Assembly: GCA_039707465.1 (NCBI GenBank)
Contig: CM077649.1
Location: forward strand, 13,306,501-13,370,500
DNA: 64,000 nt
Direction of reading: 5' to 3'
DNA from: Rhabdophis nuchalis
Taxonomy: Eukaryota > Chordata > Lepidosauria > Squamata > Natricidae
Shown here: positions 1 to 11,400 of the stretch, one piece after another
Layout of the letters: the number at the start of each line of letters is the position of its first letter
Numbering within the stretch: the stretch's first letter is position 1
Translations under genes and position numbers: made by a program
Notes under the pieces: model-generated
Database searches by the model: none
Told to the model about the DNA's origin: nothing
Seen by the model: only the letters and a program-made list of their open reading frames with translations

Positions 1-44
1 CTGCAAAGGTCTAAGGCTGGCCTAGGCCTGAAACATTGGTCATA

Positions 45-525
45 AGAACATAAGAATAGCCTTGCTGGAACAGGCCACAGCCCATCCAGTCCAGCATTCT
101 GTCTCCCACCGTGGCTCCCCATTTGCTTCAGGGACTTCCCAAGCAGATGTCTTCACCTGCTTATGATTCCCTGCAAATGGCATTGAGAGATATTCTGCCT
201 ATCTCTCCATCCCGGAGGGTGTCCTTAGGCATCCATAATGATAGCCATTGATACCCTTGTTCTCCATGAACTCCTCTCATCCTTTCTTAAAGGTGTCGAG
301 GCTGACAGCTGTCACTTCTTCTGGCAGGGAGTTCCATAGACCAGTGATCCTCTGGGTGAAAAAGTACTTCCTCTTATTTTTTTGAGGTCTAGTTATCAAA
401 AGTTTCATGGAGTGCCCCCTAGTTTTAGTGTTGTGCGATAGGAAAAAGTTTTTCCTTCTCTACTTTGTCCACATCGTGCATGATTTTATAGACTTCAATC
501 AGGTCAAGTAAACTTTGGTCAAGAA
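45..525 (-). mobile_element. CR1-type LINE fragment, 3' part of ORF2
   Basis: On the minus strand, around 350-270, it reads LWNSLPEEVTAVSLDTFKKG, the CR1 ORF2 C-terminus, followed by the 3' UTR with the tail at about 45-60. Old and damaged copy. Confidence 0.75.
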
Positions 526-1564
526 GTAAGATTGCAAGCTATGCTCAATATTTTCAATATTTGCTCGAAGTTTTCGTGACCCAGGCAGATGCATCCGTTG
601 TGCTGTACTGTTCCCACGATCCTTCTCGGTAACTTCCCTAATCCACCTCCTTACTAGCCACAAATAGCCTCAAAATACATATATCTTGTTGACCTAAAAG
701 CAAACTGTCTCAAATGGTATGTTTTCGATCACCCCGGCTCCATATTTGGGCAAATGTATAACAGGAATGTATACGTAACCGAGGGTATAAGAGAGGGTCT
801 TTGTCAGTCTGACGGGATTCAGAAATTTGTACAAGCTTTGCAACTTTAGCTGAACCTGTGCACATAATAGAACCTTTACTACTTTGAAGAGCTTGTCTGT
901 GTCCTGCTTTCCTACAACAAATGGCGCACTGACCGGGAATCAGATGAGGCGATGTTTCGCTGAGGGCAGCTTGACCCCTCGGGTCCGTTGGGAGGCCGTT
1001 CCTGAACATTCTCCAGGCGCCACGGGGGCTTGACCTCCGGGAGACAGCAGCGACCTCTCTACGAGGCCGACAGTGCTGATAGCTCGTCCAAGAACCCTTC
1101 AACGTAGGAATGGCTGTCTGAACCATCTCCTGGCCAGGACGAGTGAGAAGACGCCTCAGGCGAGTATGTGTTAAGATCTGTGTACCTGTCTCATTTGAAG
1201 GCAGAAGAAGGGGACTGAAGAGAGCTTAGATATATACATTTTTAAACATTTGAAGTATCTATCTATATTGTAGAGCTTTATATTAATACATGCCTCTTAA
1301 TTTATATTCATGTTCGGAGTCCAAAATAATTCGTAGCTACATCCTCTATTCCCAATTTAGTTCATAAATGTAACTTTCACAAGTTTGCTTCTGAAAAACG
1401 GATCCTTCAGTATTACAAGTAGGGATGATGTTTCTTCAAATTGAATCCATGTAGCCCCTACTGCATTTTTATCTTTCATCTCCTCGGAGTTTGCATGAGC
1501 ATGGAAAAGCAGTTATGATGATAGTATGAAAAACTTGCACTGGTGTTGTGGTCACACAGAATTA
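526..1564. other. unassigned intergenic sequence
   Basis: No repeat or gene recognised. A 138-codon minus-strand reading frame at 710-1126 lacks any recognisable motif and is probably chance. Confidence 0.4.
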
Positions 1565-2097
1565 CAGTGGTACCTCGGTTCACGAACGCCTCTGTTCACG
1601 ACCAATTCGGTTTACGAACAGAAATTTTCCAAAAAATGTGCTCCGGTTCACAAACACCGTTTCGGTTCACGAACGGAAAAGTTCGTAAAAAAATGCTCCG
1701 CTTCACGAACTCCGCCTCGCTTCACGAACAGAAAAGTTCGTAAAAATGCTCGGATTCACGAACCCCGTTTCGCTTCACGAACCGGAGCCGCGGACATTTT
1801 ATCTACGAACGTATTCTGTTCGCGAACAGAGTCAGTTCAAGAATCACAACCAAAAAACAAGGTCAGAACGGATTAACCGGATTTACATTGAACCCTATGG
1901 GAAACTGTGCCTCTGTTCACGACCAATTCTGTTTTGCGAACAGAGTCAGTTCAAGAATCACGACCAAAAAACAAGGTCAGAACGGATTAACCGGATTTAC
2001 ATTGAACCCTATGGGAAATTGTGCCTCGCTTCACGACCAATTCGGATCGCGAACAGAGTCAGTTCACGAATTAAGTTCGTGAACCGAGGTACCACTG
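1565..2097. mobile_element. TA-flanked nonautonomous DNA transposon (TcMar/Tigger-like), copy 1
   Basis: Inverted ends CAGTGGTACCTCGGTTCACG and its complement, flanked by TA on both sides. The interior is built from repeated TTCACGAAC-type motifs plus a segment of about 114 bp present twice (about 1831 and 1945). No transposase ORF. Same family as 6715-7274. Confidence 0.85.
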
Positions 2098-3065
2098 TAG
2101 TTGCATTCAGCTTGAATGACTCTTGGCGTTTGTGTGAAGCAGAAAATAGCTACGTTCTATGAACGGTTACACGGAAGCAAAAGCCCTGAAGCATCAGGTG
2201 ACTTAGTTTTAGACCAGTAGGCGTGGAATTGCAGGCTTGCCTCCTAAAGAGCACAACTCTGCTTTGCTCTATTTTTGTCAATATATATTGAACAATATAC
2301 ATAGTTCAGCACTTCAGAAATTGGGTGCAAAATAATTCACATTCTTCGTTATGAATTAACCTTAGCATTTAAATATGACTTTGGACAGCAACACAATGTA
2401 TTTGAATACTATATTATACATCTCCATTAATTTTTCAATGAAAGTTGACTGTTTTATTTTTCATGATTCCTCATAGCATCTAGTTTTGTTTTTTTAATTA
2501 AACCCGAGATAACATTTTTTTTAAAAAAAAGCAAAAGGAACTAAAAGGAACACCAGGGGATAAAAGTATGAATGTTAATGTTAAACATTAGTTTTCTTAC
2601 AACATAATTTTTAAAATTACAAATCTAGTACTTTTTAAAACAATGCACCCATTGCCCACATATAAACAAATTTATATCACATAGTCATTTGAAGGCTTCT
2701 TTATAATGAGCTCAGATACAATTAATGTAGAAAATTAAGTAGTGTAAGCTTTTAAATTTAAATCCAACTTCTAATCTCTGGTACATGTACTTGGTGTGTA
2801 AGTAAAACCTTCAGATTTATTGACAGTTCCATTTAACTAAAGGAGGGCAGTTAAATAACCAACTCCCCATCTTACAGATTTGAAGCAGAGAAAGAATTTA
2901 TTAGTTTACAAATCATATACTGTGCCAATTAGCTTGTCAAGATAAATAATTAAGTAAATGCCAACTGTAAACAGTGATTTCTCTACCAGATATAGAGCCA
3001 AGAAAATATAACAATTATGCCTTTCTCACATAATATGTGAACTCTTACTGGTCAATCATATAGCC
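2098..3065. other. CHAF1B 3' flank, AT-rich
   Basis: AT-rich sequence with no recognised repeat. Contains candidate polyadenylation signals near 2816-2902; the remainder holds nothing I can name. Confidence 0.4.
2816..2902 (-). terminator. candidate CHAF1B polyadenylation signals
   Basis: AATAAA occurs on the minus strand at 2902-2897 and 2821-2816, about 450-540 nt after the CHAF1B stop. Either could end the transcript. If so, the MITE at 3066-3200 lies in the 3' UTR. AT-rich DNA yields this hexamer by chance, so this is tentative. Confidence 0.35.
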
Positions 3066-3200
3066 CAGGGGTCCCCAACCTTTGCAACTTTAAGTCTGAA
3101 GGACGTCAGCTCCCAGACTTCTCCAGCCAGCAAAGCTGGCTGGAGAAGTCTGAGAGCTGAAGTCCTTCAGACTTAAAGTTGCAAAGGTTGGAGACCCTTG
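3066..3200. mobile_element. palindromic hAT-type MITE
   Basis: Ends CAGGGGTCCCCAACCTTTGC and its near-complement; the two halves form a near-perfect hairpin around the CCAGCC/GGCTGG centre. Flanked by the 8-bp duplication ATATAGCC (3058-3065 and 3201-3208), the hAT signature. Lies just downstream of the CHAF1B stop. Confidence 0.9.
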
Positions 3201-3352
3201 ATATAGCCAATACTTTGCCTGAAATGTCTAAAAAATGCTGATGCATTTTCTTCCTCACCACAAAGTCATGTTTTATGCATATGTCACTCTGAGTAAATCT
3301 CTTTCACAGGGTATGGCAAACTATGTTGTAGAAAAAGGTTCAGGAAATCCAA

Positions 3353-3429
3353 TTATGGCGTTTCATCCATTCTTTGTCGCTTAGGTGACGGTGGATTTTG
3401 TAACTGGTCTTCAGGTGGTGATGGTCTCT
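3353..3429 (-). CDS. CHAF1B: CHAF1B coding exon 13 (stop codon)
   Basis: Codes [20 protein letters not shown] then MDETP and TAA (3355-3353). The Pro-rich, basic PPSPKRQR end resembles the PPELKRPRLDE end of mammalian p60 and may be a nuclear localisation signal. Acceptor TTTCAG. Confidence 0.9.
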
Positions 3430-4597
3430 CTGAAATATTGAAGAATTCAATAAAGATTTTAGTGTGTATGTTAAAAACCTGGACCGATAATGTATATATT
3501 CTTTATAATGCCATCCTACATGGGTTGTTCAACCAGAACGAGCAGCATCAATATATGATGAATAAAATCAATTTAGTTTGTAATCGTTTTACAATAACCT
3601 CTTAATATATTATCAAACCACCCCAACGATGCTGTAGAGGTGATGTGCCAGTGCCTTGAAGCCGTGCGGGCCTGGATGGGAAGGAACAGACTCAGACTCA
3701 ACCCGTCCAAGACTGAGTGGCTGTGGTTTCCGGCATCCCGGTACAACCAGTTGACTCCATCACTGGCCATAGGGGGTGAACATCTAAGCCCTGTGGATGG
3801 GGCACGCAACTTGGGCGTCCTCCTTGATGCACGGCTGTGCATGGAAGATCAAGTGACAGCCGTGGCCAGGAGGGCGTTTTACCAGGTTCGCCTGGTACGC
3901 CAGTTGCGTCCCCTATTGGATCGGGGTGCCCTCTGCACAGTCACTCATGCCCTTGTGACATCCCGACTGGACTACTGCAACGCTCTCTACATGGGGCTCC
4001 CCTTGAGGTGCACCCGAAGACTTCAGCTTGTCCAGAATGCAGCCGCGCGGGCAGTTATGGGAACATCTAGGTTTTCCCATGTAACACCGCTCCTGTGCGA
4101 GCTGCATTGGCTACCTGTCGTCTTTCGGGTGCGCTTCAAGGTGTTGGTCATCATCTTTAAAGCACTCCATGGCACGGGACCTAGCTATCTGCGGGATTGC
4201 ATCCTGCCACATACATCCCTGCTACCGATTCGCTCCCACAGAGAGGGACTTCTCCGGGTGCCGTCCACTAGGCTATGCCAGCGGGCGACGCCCAGGGGAA
4301 GGGCCTTCTCTGTGGCGGGCCCGACCCTCTGGAACGACCTTCCCCCCGAAATTAGAACAAGTACGGACCTCCGCACCTTCCGTCAAAAAGACATACTTTT
4401 TCTGCTTGGCCGGCCTAGGATAATCAACTGTTTTTAGGGTTTTTACGATTAATTTCTAGTTTTAATAATGGGATTTTAGCGCAGGGTTAGTTTAATTTTA
4501 TTTTATATTGTATGAAGTTTGTGATTTTATATGTATTTTAAATTCCCTGTGCCCCGCCTCGAGTCCCTTCAGGGAGAGAGAGCGGGTTATAAATTAA

Positions 4598-4677
<80 letters not shown>

Positions 4678-5326
4678 CAACAATTAAGTATTTTACCATG
4701 CTGAATTGCCTTTCTGGAAATATCTGGAGTAGCTGCTTTTAGAGGAATCGGTGTAATTCTCCTAAGAACAAGAAGAAAAGCATGGCGCATTAGAAGATAT
4801 GCAAGTATGTTTTCCTCCTGCCTGCTTTCTTTAATACTGCATTTCCAACTTTCCTTCCCCTTTCTTCATGCTTCTCCTGACTCTTCTTGATTCCCCTCTT
4901 GAGACTTAGTTCTGTGACCCATTCTACACAAAGGCTCCATTAGTGCAGTGGTGAAGTCTGTAAATGGCAACAGTAGAGATATCAACTTTCCTCTTCCTGA
5001 AGTTGTCTCTGGCTATGCATCCTGATCTTCCCTCTTAGGGCAGCAGCTTAGTAGTTATTGCTACCACAATAAAACTTCCATGGTGATGCCTTTGTCTCTT
5101 AACCCCAGCATCTATTTGCGAAAACAATTCATACTCTGAAGCAGTGGTGGGTTTCTGGAGGCTCGCACCTACTCGCGAAAGCCGGTTGGTGAAATTTAGA
5201 GAACCGGTGAGAGGGGGTTCCACCGGCGTACCTGGAAGTAAATCTGGCCCGACGCTGCCAGTGACCCAACAGGAAGGAAAGGAAAGGAAAGGAAAGGAAA
5301 GGAAGGAAGGAAGGAAGGAAGAAAAA

Positions 5327-5402
<76 letters not shown>

Positions 5403-8400
5403 ATTTATCATCACAATTGTGTCCAAAATTTTGGTTGCTAAGCAAGAGCAAGAGTTGTTAAATGAGTTTCACCACATTTTAAAAGGTGGCACTCCCACCC
5501 TGTCACATGACTACCAAGCCACGCCCACAAAATAGGACACACCTACAGAGTAGGTTCTAAAAAATTTGAAACCCACCACTGCTCTGAAGGCCACCTTAGA
5601 GCTATCGTTCCTGTTTATTTCTTGATTCCACATTTATAATGCTAAGCTTACCTTGGTGACTTACTCCATGCTTGTAGAGTATTCAATGTAATCCTCCTGG
5701 GTTGGCTTACTTTTGTTGTGTGAATTGATGGCTGCACAGTTTTTTTATCTTCAGAAGATGACATGGGGATGTTTTTAACCGCTACAGGCGTGGAGTGCAA
5801 GTCTTTACTATTGGTTGGAGTCTGGCCTGCAGTTGATAGTTCTCCAGACTTATTAAGACTCCCATCCACTGGTTTTGAAACTGGAGAGACAACACTTGGT
5901 GACTGACCCTTTTTAATTTTCTTTTCCGCTGTGCTAGGTGTTTTGATATTAATGGCTGGCTTCTCTTTCAGTGGGATCCCAAGTTCACCTTCTTCAAATG
6001 TGACAAAAGAACAATATCCATCCGTAGAAGAAATAGCAAGAAATGATCCATCACTGGACCTGGCATTTATTTATGGGAAATAAGTGGATAAAAACTCAAT
6101 CCTGATTACTTTCAAGTGACAAAAAAATACACATTAAACTCTGAAAAATTAATTAATTAATTTAATTGGTATTTGTAGCCAAGTGATCCATTCAGAATGA
6201 AAGCATAAATGGATTATAGTTAACTTCAATGCTCAAGTATGTGTTAAGATTCTAATCAGCAATTTGGATAGAATTTCAACCATTTTTAAAGATAAACTAA
6301 ATCATCCAACATTAGAGGCGAACTGATGTGAGTCTGAATCTATTTGATTGTTGTCATAGCAGTCTCTGTAACTGCAATAACATGCTCTGAAATTTCATAT
6401 TAAATAGTCGTGTCTTTCATTTTGATTTTATTTATGTGTACTTTAAAAGAAGTATTAAATAGCTGTGTTTGACCCACAGGCCATAAATACACTGCTATGC
6501 GGAGTCAAAAGAAAATACCCCAATACATAAACTACTAGACTGAAGTATTAGATCTGTTTATTTAAAAAAATCTTCTTGCTGAAGACAGATGATACCTTTT
6601 AAAATAACTCCACAATTTTACTGGAACTATTAAAATAGTGCTTGTGCAAAGTTCACATTTTTGTATGCAAAAGAGAATATATCTGTAGATAAGTATCAGT
6701 TTATAAATAGAATACAGTGGTACCTCGGTTCACGAACGCCTCTGTTCACGACCAATTCGGTTTACGAACAGAAATTTTCCAAAAAATTTGCTCCGGTTCA
6801 CGAACACCGTTTCGGTTCACGAACGGAAAAGTTCGTAAAAATATGCTCTGCTTCACGAACTCCACCTCGCTTCACGAACTCCGCCTCGCTTCACGAACTC
6901 CGCCTCGCTTCACGAACAGAAAAGTTCGTAAAAATGCTCGGGTTCACGAACTCCGTTTCGCTTCACGAACCGGAGCCGCGGACATTTTATCTACGAACGT
7001 ATTTCCTTTTCAATTCAAGAATTACGACCAAAAAACAAGGTCAGAACGGATTAACCGGATTTACATTGAACCCTATGGGAAACTGTGCCTCTGTTCACGA
7101 CCAATTCTGTTCGCGAACAGAGTCAGTTCAAGAATTACGACCAAAAAACAAGGTCATAACGGATTAACCGGATTTACATTGAACCCTATGGGAAATTGTG
7201 CCTCGGTTCACGACCAATTCGGTTCGCGACCAGAGTCATTTCATGAATTAAGTTCGTGAACCAAGGTACCACTGTATATTTAACAGGCAGCCAACCTGAA
7301 TAGTTATTAATTCAAAAAAAATTGTACCTATTGTGTCCTTTTCCAAAATGTCGTTTCTGGCAAAGGAGGAGGAAGATGTAAGTGTGCACTTGTATGTGGG
7401 CAGGCCTGCATCCCACTGACATTTTTTGGGATGGGAAGAAAATTGTCAATATACCTTTCAGCTGGAGTTTGGCAACACTAATTTGAAATAGTAGGGAACC
7501 TGAGGATCACAAACTAATGTTACCTTTTTTCAGTTATATATGTCACTTAAGGCAGTGGTTCCCAATATTTCTGGCTTGGTGGACTGGCAGCAGCAGATTG
7601 GGGGAAGGTTTTGTACATGTGACCTCACACTGCTTTTACAAATGTAGCTTTGTGCATGTGTGTGCGCACTCTCATACCAGATCAGCTCTGAACCAGCTGC
7701 GGTCTGGCACTGGACAACGGACTGGGGGTTGGGGGTCCTGAAGTCACCCTGAAGCCATACTAGCATTTTAAATTCTGCCTAAGAACAAACTATTTGCAAA
7801 AGTAGTAAGTTATGCTCGTCTTTCTCTTATACATGCATGCATCTTTCCCAATATTAAACAGTACTTTATCAAACTGTGAAATTAGATAATATTTTTCTTG
7901 TTGTTCATTTGGAAGACGGGTTATAAGGAACTCAATAGTATTAAGTATGCAAACTAAGACAGCTTTTACTAGTGATTAGTGATAGAAGAAAGTCAGTATT
8001 TCTAGAAGACATCAAATTACTTACCATGAAATGTCACTGAGAGTATGGTAATGTATGTTAGATACATAACCAAAAGGGAAAGTTTGCTGCGTGTCATAGA
8101 AGAGCACAGAATCCTCTGAAGCAACAGCAAAAACCAACCGATAAGGAAGATTTGTTAGACCAATCTTTTGGGAACTTTCTTCTATAAGAACCAAAAATGT
8201 TTGTTATAAAAATCAGGAAGTTGTAATTATTTTATTTATTTTATTTATTCAATTTATATCCCGCCCTTCTCCAACAGGACCCAGGGCGGCGCACAGGAAT
8301 TTAAAACAACATACAAAAAAGGAAAAAATAAATAAATTTAAAAACCTATTAAATGACACAAAACAGAAGAACAGAATAGAATAGAATATTCTGTAGAACA

Positions 8401-11400
8401 GAATAGGCACTAGTTTAATTATATTTAATTTATTTTTTAATAAACCTGCAATGTAAACTATTATCTAACACAGGGGTCTGCAAAGTCGGTTCTTTTAAGA
8501 CTGGTGGACTTCAACTCCCAGAATTCCCCAGCCAGCTATGCTGGCTGGGGAACTCTGGGAGTTGAAGTCCACCAGTCTTAAAAGAGCCGACTTTGCAGAC
8601 CCCTGAGATTCTAACAGATTCACAATACCTTTGTTACATGCAGATCTCAATTCGAAGTAGACAGGGCAGCAACGAACAGCTAACGTTGCCTTCCCAGGAC
8701 AAGGTAGATGAGCAATGGGTCTAAAAAAATAACAGCAGGTTTTAAAAGTAAAAATGGAAATTGCAAAATGCACTTCATATTTACATAAATATGGAATTAA
8801 TTCATACCCTCACCTTTTCAGATTTTTTCTGGAGAAGACATAAGTCGTGTTCATTACATTTTCACCTGATTCCACACAGCCTGCTATGAGAATATGAAAA
8901 CAATGGCAAAATGTCAGTTTTACAATTAAGGACAAGGTTGGATAATGCAATCAACATTGCCAATTTAAACAATTTCTTTGTTTATATTTGCTACAAATGT
9001 ACATAGCCCATAATGAAGTTTTGCATTACTGCAGCGGTTCTCAACCTGTGGGTCAGGACCCCTTTGGGGGGTCAAACGACCCTTTCACAAGGGTCTCCTA
9101 AGACCATCAGAAAACACATATTTTCTATGGTCTTAGGAACTGAGACACCAATTTTATGGTTGTGGGTCACCACAACATGAGGAACTGTATTAAAGGGTTG
9201 CAGCATTGGGAAGGTTGAGAACCACTGCATTACTGTTTTATTGAAAAGAATCTAATTTGTAATATGAAATCACTTGTATATATTCACATTATACTTAAAA
9301 TGGTTTATAACACATGACAACAGTTGGAAATGCACTTCTTACTATTAGGGCAAATTAAAAGAAGTTCATTAGAGGCACATTATTGCGAAAACGTTCAACA
9401 TGAAAGCAATTCATTCATAATTCATTGCTACAACAGAATAACATTTACAGGAGATGATAGCAATAGAAAATGCTGATTTTAAGTACAGCAGAAATTTATG
9501 GAACACTTGTTGAAACATGAAACTATATGTAACATTTTTTGTACATTTTTTGGAATAGTTATTAAATGTAAACATATAATTTAATTACATGTATAATTAT
9601 AATTACATTTAGTAATTGACTTTGCTTTAAAATAATTTTGCTTTTGCATTGAAGTAGAATTACATGCTACCCGTAATGAGTTTAGACAATTAATTTTGAC
9701 AATTTGATATTGGCAAAAATTGAAGTTAAAGACTATTCTTTTAAGTTGCCTAGGGTCATCTTTGGCAAGATGGGTGGCACATGTTTAATGATTTTTTTTA
9801 AAAAAAATAACCCAACAACTATGTAATAAAACTGAGTCATTATTCTAGTCTTAAGCTGGCCACATGCTTACACTTTAGAAAAACAGGTGAGGAAAACGGA
9901 AAAACAAGATATTTTGCATAAAGTTCAGCCTTTATAAGCCTTGTATTCAAGTCTTATTTTTGAGTTATAGATTTCCTACATCTTCTGTGGTTGAGATTTC
10001 ATTTGATAGCTTTCTGATTTTAAAAACAGAAAGTCGGAAGGAGTGCAAATATTTTTCTATATTTCCCTATCCGTTCTTTTGTATGCGAATTGTAGTGATC
10101 CAATGCTATGGGAAGTCTTCACCAATAAATAATAGCAATATCTTGTTTTACTTATTTGTGATTCAAAAACAACATTCTCTTTTGTAGTTGTTCTCTGCAC
10201 CAATCCCCCACCCCCAATGTTTTCAATATTAGGAGGGAGAAAATCTGGATAACATATTAACAGAGACAATCTTCTTTTAAAGCCTAAAGTATTGTGCTTT
10301 TCATGAAAACAAAAGTAAAAAAAATTGGAAGGGTAACTTGATATAAATGTGATGGCATTCCCAGTCTAGTAAATACTTAATGGTGACTTAAGACATGTAG
10401 CTTTGGAGCGTAGTTTTTTGACAAAATATAGGCATCACATACAAAGATTTCTCATGGTTTAATTTTTACAAATACCACGGTGTGAGTTGGATCTAATCTA
10501 GGATTTATTGTCAAGTTTTTCAGGCTACTTATCCATCCATCCATCCATCCATCCATCCATCCATCCAACCAACCAACCAACCAACCAACCAACCAACCAA
10601 CCAACCAACCAACCAACCAACCAACCAACCAACCAACCAACCAACCAACCAACCAACCAACCAACCAACCAACCAACCAACCAACCAATGTATATAGCCA
10701 CTCAACTCACACACAGTAACTTTGGGTGCTGTACATTATAAATCTATAATTAAAAAACCCTACAATTTAAACATTCCCCTTTGAACTCAAAAGGAATGTA
10801 AATACTTGTTTGTGTATTTGGTAGTTTAGCAATTTAAGAGCAAAATCCAATCTCTCCAAAATATTTCACTATTTGGAATGCACGTCTTGACAACGAAAGT
10901 CATGCTTGATTTAAAGTAACCAAAACAGCATTAAACATCAACATGCCTCACATTACATGCTAAGGTGAAGCTATTTCTCCCCCCAAAATGCTCAGAGACC
11001 CATATCTTCTACTGAGCTGTACAAAATAACGAAAGTAAAACTGCCTACCAGGAACAAGAAGTAGAGAACCATCGGGGGTGAAACTCAGTCTCCGGAAAAA
11101 GGACTTCATGCTGTCATCATGAAACATTCTATAGCTTTTCACCTGAATTTTTTTTTTTTGACAGTGATAAAGTAATTGTTTTTATTTTATTTTAAAGTAA
11201 TTTAAAGTTATTTTAAAATAATTCTATTATTTTTTACATGTATCTATGCATTTTTTAATTTTTGCTCACTTAAGCTATAGATCTGCCTTGTCAGATAGGA
11301 AAACAAGGTACAAATATAATAAGCAACAACTATAAAAACAATCTGATTCAGAAATTGCTCAATGTTTAAACTTCCTATTTTTGGCGTTTTTTAAGTTGAT

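Noticed and set aside
710..1126. 138-codon minus-strand frame
   Set aside because: No motif, no splice or promoter context, unrelated to CHAF1B; probably chance.
1526..2162. Overlapping frames with SRT and FTN repeats
   Set aside because: Translation of the TTCACGAAC-repeat transposon; the same frames recur at 6661-7259 in the sister copy.
5035..5461. Open frames rich in FLS or KKE
   Set aside because: Generated by the (GAAA)n array in the element at 5142-5581.
10452..10741. Open frames with WLVG and TNQP repeats on both strands
   Set aside because: Artefacts of the (AACC)n microsatellite, open in several frames because its unit contains no stop.
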